From: Rhodobacteraceae bacterium Water-Bin34
Lineage (GTDB): Bacteria > Pseudomonadota > Alphaproteobacteria > Rhodobacterales > Rhodobacteraceae
DNA length: 61,483 nt
Assembly: GCA_900197625.1 (NCBI GenBank)
Contig: FZLS01000009.1
Span: 1 to 61,483, forward strand
Direction: 5' to 3'
Numbering within the stretch: the stretch's first letter is position 1; the number at the start of each line of letters is the position of its first letter. The translations under genes were made by a program, and so were the position numbers. Below, piece after piece: positions 58,800-61,483 of the stretch. The notes beneath the pieces were generated by a model. The model was given only the letters and a program-made list of their open reading frames with translations, searched no databases and had not been told where the DNA came from.

Positions 58800-58831
58800 G
58801 TTGAAACAGTATAATAAAAAACTATTTCAAC
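58800..58831 (+). promoter_or_regulatory. Inverted repeat overlapping a TATAAT box, candidate operator of proteorhodopsin
   Basis: GTTGAAACAGT (58800-58810) is repeated in inverse as ACTATTTCAAC (58821-58831) with one mismatch and a 10-bp A/T spacer. A perfect TATAAT (58810-58815) begins at the edge of the left arm, but no good -35 is found 16-18 bp upstream, which fits an activator-dependent promoter. The right arm ends 29 bases before the ATG. As RNA it could also form a leader hairpin. Confidence 0.55.
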
Positions 58832-58860
58832 ATTAATTATACTAAATAGTGGAGGATTAC

Positions 58861-59631
58861 ATGACGACTTTAACTAAAAAAGGCTTTAAAACAGCCTTAG
58901 CAGCGATGGTGGCGGGTATTTTACCAGCATCAGCACATGCTGCAACACTTGCGCCTAACGATTATGTTGGAATTTCATTCTGGCTAATCTCTATGGCGCT
59001 TATAGCTGCGACAGCATTTTTCTTTATCGAAACTACAAGAGTTGAGGGAAAATGGAAAACGTCTCTAACAGTATCTGGTTTGGTAACGTTGGTAGCAGCA
59101 GTACATTACTTCTACATGCGCGATGTATGGGTATCAACAGGTGAGTCACCAACAGTATACCGCTATATTGATTGGTTAATTACTGTTCCATTATTGATGG
59201 TAGAGTTTTATTTAATTTTACGCGCAATTACTAACGTATCGCAAGGTATCTTCTGGCGCTTAATGATTGGTACAGTGGTAATGCTCGTAGGTGGGTATGC
59301 TGGTGAGATTGGTTATATCAGTGCAACTTTAGGATTCATTATCGGTATGCTTGGTTGGGCTTACATCTTGTATGAAATCTTTGCAGGTGAAGCTAGTAAA
59401 GTTGCTGCAGATGAGGCCCCGGCTTCTGTTCAATCAGCTTTCTCAACAATGCGTTGGATTGTGACGATTGGTTGGGCAATTTATCCTTTAGGATATTTTA
59501 TGGGTTATATGAACGGCGCTGTTAGCGACGAAGCATTGAATATAATTTATAACTTTGCTGATGTTTGGAACAAAATTGCGTTCGGTGTGATCATTTGGAA
59601 CGTGGCTGTAACAGAGTCAGAATCAAAATAA
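58861..59631 (+). CDS. Proteorhodopsin, green-type, proton-pumping
   Basis: Light-driven proton pump of seven helices, 256 aa. The ATG at 58861 follows GGAGG (58851-58855); a GTG at 58849 is not preferred. A signal peptide ends near ASAHA (about residue 27). Key residues: counter-ion complex His82, Arg101, proton acceptor Asp104, Thr108, donor Glu115 (DTE motif), retinal Schiff-base Lys238. The spectral-tuning site, equivalent to position 105 of the first green pigment, is Leu112, predicting green absorption. crtE and crtI follow, which would start retinal synthesis. Confidence 0.97.
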   Translation: MTTLTKKGFKTALAAMVAGILPASAHAATLAPNDYVGISFWLISMALIAATAFFFIETTRVEGKWKTSLTVSGLVTLVAAVHYFYMRDVWVSTGESPTVYRYIDWLITVPLLMVEFYLILRAITNVSQGIFWRLMIGTVVMLVGGYAGEIGYISATLGFIIGMLGWAYILYEIFAGEASKVAADEAPASVQSAFSTMRWIVTIGWAIYPLGYFMGYMNGAVSDEALNIIYNFADVWNKIAFGVIIWNVAVTESESK

Positions 59632-59640
59632 ATTAAAAAA

Positions 59641-59674
59641 ATGTGGGAGTAACTTAATTTAGTTACTCCCACAT
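59641..59674 (+). terminator. Long hairpin between proteorhodopsin and crtE
   Basis: ATGTGGGAGTAACT (59641-59654) and AGTTACTCCCACAT (59661-59674) form a perfect 14-bp stem with a TAATTT loop, ten bases after the rhodopsin stop. A T-run lies about 14 bases farther on. It could act as a partial terminator or a 3' stabiliser, giving much more rhodopsin than carotenoid mRNA. Confidence 0.7.
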
Positions 59675-59720
59675 ATCACTTATTATTTTTTTATAAATTT
59701 ATTAATTAGGAGGCAGCCCA

Positions 59721-60728
59721 ATGGACAAGCTATCAGCGTTTTCCTCGGAGGCTTTCAATTTTAAGGGTTTAGTTGCCCAAAACGAATTTCCAAACGCTAA
59801 TCATGTTCATGATTTAATTCTTAATAGATTAGAAAATGTCGATGCATCACTCTCGGAAGCTGCATTTTACCACTTTGAAACACCAGGTAAAATGCTCAGA
59901 GCTAAAATGGCAATCCAAAGTGCGTCATTAGCAGAAATTGATACTTCAATATCTTTGTTATGGGCTGCTGCAGTAGAAGTATTACATAACGCTTCATTGA
60001 TTCATGATGATATATGTGATGGTGATAAACAACGCCGTGGTCGATCTTCTATATGGGTAAAGTTTGGGCAAGATACTGCATTAACGCTTGGTGACTGGCT
60101 AATTGCATTATCATTTGAACTGGCCTCAGAAGCTGCTGAAATGTCAAACACACCAAGATTGGTTGGAATTTTAGCTAGGCACATGGCTACTACTACGGCT
60201 GGTCAAGCAATGGAATTTAGATGGGACAGCACCCAGAGTTGGGATGTTTATCTTAAAATTGCAGCAGATAAAACGGCACCACTATTAACAGCTCCTATTC
60301 ACGGAGTAACGTTAATGAGTGGGACTAGCGGTTTGGGATTTGCCATCTCAGGATACTTCTGTGATCTGGGTAAAGCTTACCAAATTGCAAATGATATTTT
60401 AAATTTTAAAGGTACAGATGGGGCGAAATTAATAGCAGGCGATTTAGCTCGCCGAGCACCAAATGCAGTCACCGTATCTTTTGTAGAATCTTTAAATTCT
60501 GATGATTATAATGAGTTCATAACATGGTATAATAATTCTGATAATAAAGACTTAGAACTTTGGAGAGATAAAGTACTTTCATCAAAAGCAATTGAAACAG
60601 CTTCAGTAAGAATGTTAAAAATTCTTAATGCTGCAGAACGTAATATCAATACACTGCCGAGTTCGGCATTAGAAGCTGTTGTTCCAGTTCATACAATAAT
60701 AAAGCGTGTTTGTGCGCTCTCTGCATAA
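59721..60728 (+). CDS. crtE: Polyprenyl diphosphate (GGPP) synthase, CrtE-like
   Basis: Trans-isoprenyl diphosphate synthase supplying GGPP for carotenoids and retinal. The first Asp-rich motif is DDICDGD (96-102) followed by RR (105-106), and GKMLR (56-60) fits the substrate-binding region. The second Asp-rich motif is degenerate: NDILN (224-228) instead of DDxxD. GGAGG lies upstream of the ATG. 335 aa. Position between proteorhodopsin and crtI supports the role; the altered motif leaves the activity in some doubt. Confidence 0.82.
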   Translation: MDKLSAFSSEAFNFKGLVAQNEFPNANHVHDLILNRLENVDASLSEAAFYHFETPGKMLRAKMAIQSASLAEIDTSISLLWAAAVEVLHNASLIHDDICDGDKQRRGRSSIWVKFGQDTALTLGDWLIALSFELASEAAEMSNTPRLVGILARHMATTTAGQAMEFRWDSTQSWDVYLKIAADKTAPLLTAPIHGVTLMSGTSGLGFAISGYFCDLGKAYQIANDILNFKGTDGAKLIAGDLARRAPNAVTVSFVESLNSDDYNEFITWYNNSDNKDLELWRDKVLSSKAIETASVRMLKILNAAERNINTLPSSALEAVVPVHTIIKRVCALSA

Positions 60729-60791
60729 AAAACCACTCTATAAATTATATGATTATTTTCATAACATTTAAAAATATTTGGAAATTACAAG

Positions 60792-61483
60792 TTGATAAAA
60801 GATAATAAAAAAATTCTTGTTATTGGAGCAGGGTTTGGTGGCATTGCATCTGCGCTTCGAATGCGTGCTCGCGGATATGATGTAACTCTTGTTGATAGAT
60901 TAAGCTCAATAGGAGGACGCGCTCAGGTGTTTAATCGTGGAGGCTTTAAACATGATGCTGGCCCCACTGTGATTACAGCACCTTTTTTATTTGATGAACT
61001 ATTTGAACTTTTTGATGAAAAGCGAGAAGATTATATAGAGTTTAGAGCTTTAGATCCGTGGTATAGATTTTACTTTCATACTGGGGAACAATTTGATTAT
61101 AGACCATCAATTGAAGACACAAATGAGGAGATCGCGAGGTTCTCTGAAAAAGATGTAAAAGGTTATAGTCGTTTATTAAAGGCGTCAAAATCTATTTATG
61201 ATATTGGTTTTGAAAAATTATCAGATAAGCCTTTTACAAAGTTTTGGGATATGATGGCTCAAATACCCAGTTTGATAAAATTGCAAAGTTATTTGTCTGT
61301 ATCGGGTATAGTGAACAAATATATTAAACACCCACTTTTAAGGCAGGCTTTTTCAATTCACCCTCTATTGGTAGGTGGAAACCCATTTAGCACTACTTCA
61401 ATTTATGCACTCATACATTATTTGGAGCGTAGGTGGGGTGTCTTTTTTACAATGGGTGGAACTGGTAAATTAGTTCAATCACT
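60792..61483 (+). CDS. crtI: Phytoene desaturase CrtI (partial, cut by window end)
   Basis: An open frame from TTG 60792 runs to the last base: 230 codons with no stop. N-terminal FAD motif GAGFGG (12-17), then VDRLSSIGGRAQVF and HDAGPTVIT, are diagnostic of CrtI. The frame has no ATG near the start and opens after a stop at 60762, so TTG is the only reasonable start. It desaturates phytoene to lycopene. Genes crtB, crtY and a beta-carotene dioxygenase (blh) would be expected beyond the window; they are not visible here. Confidence 0.92.
   Translation, partial: MIKDNKKILVIGAGFGGIASALRMRARGYDVTLVDRLSSIGGRAQVFNRGGFKHDAGPTVITAPFLFDELFELFDEKREDYIEFRALDPWYRFYFHTGEQFDYRPSIEDTNEEIARFSEKDVKGYSRLLKASKSIYDIGFEKLSDKPFTKFWDMMAQIPSLIKLQSYLSVSGIVNKYIKHPLLRQAFSIHPLLVGGNPFSTTSIYALIHYLERRWGVFFTMGGTGKLVQS

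Larger units (their letters stand above)
58461..58860. other. Control region upstream of proteorhodopsin
   Basis: A 400-bp AT-rich gap between divergent rnd and proteorhodopsin with no convincing gene. The half near the rhodopsin holds two direct 14-bp repeats, a third TTGAAACA copy and an inverted repeat over a TATAAT box, listed separately. The half near rnd has no assigned motif. Confidence 0.7.

Noticed and set aside
1-61483. tRNA, rRNA, CRISPR array, prophage or insertion sequence
   Set aside because: Gaps were read on both strands; none contains a cloverleaf-like or tandem-repeat pattern, and no transposase, integrase or phage gene is present.

Overview
The window is a gene-dense, AT-rich stretch of an alphaproteobacterial chromosome. 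The gene order is diagnostic: maf-aroE-coaE-dnaQ, rho-mnmE-mnmG-rsmG-parA-parB, hrcA-rph-rdgB-hemW with grpE, rnd-lptC-lptA-lptB with hpf-ptsN, and argJ-mutT divergent from secA. A proteorhodopsin gene followed by carotenoid genes points to a sunlit-marine, streamlined lineage (SAR116, AEGEAN-169 or HIMB59-like). That placement is inference; no rRNA gene or other decisive marker is present. No tRNA, rRNA, CRISPR array, phage or insertion sequence was seen.

Layout. Positions 1-20096 hold metabolic and housekeeping genes: a dimethylglycine dehydrogenase-like enzyme, folC, accD, a CPBP protease, pip, ubiG, a MarR regulator with a glutaredoxin, an NDUFAF5-like methyltransferase, hemH, mutT, argJ, secA, map, sfsA, a cinA-type gene, a GNAT enzyme, LysR and an AI-2E-type permease. 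Positions 20230-27621 hold rimP-nusA-ylxR-infB, preceded by an attenuator-like leader and ended by a hairpin, then hslVU. Positions 27625-32767 hold smr, timA, fxsA, secB, dnaQ, coaE, aroE and maf.

The gap 32768-33196 is the likely replication origin: four consensus DnaA boxes plus near-matches in AT-rich DNA, between maf and hemJ, with genes pointing mostly away on both sides. Three parS sites (two perfect, one with a single mismatch) lie inside mnmG and rsmG, next to parA-parB. Positions 40634-52239 hold a DUF454 gene, hemW, ridA, rdgB, rph, hrcA, grpE, mutS, a UPF0126 channel gene, dnaJ and dnaK. Positions 52409-58460 hold alkB, cysQ, kdsB, ptsN, hpf, lptB, lptA, lptC and rnd; rpoN, which normally lies between lptB and hpf, is absent.

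The right end is a phototrophy locus: a DTE-type proteorhodopsin with leucine at the spectral-tuning site, a 14-bp stem hairpin, a crtE-like prenyl synthase with a degenerate second Asp motif, and a crtI phytoene desaturase cut by the window edge. Upstream of the rhodopsin, repeated TTGAAACA elements and an inverted repeat overlapping a TATAAT box look like an undescribed operator. The most novel observations are this control region, the degenerate CrtE motif, the rimP-nusA leader and the precise absence of rpoN.
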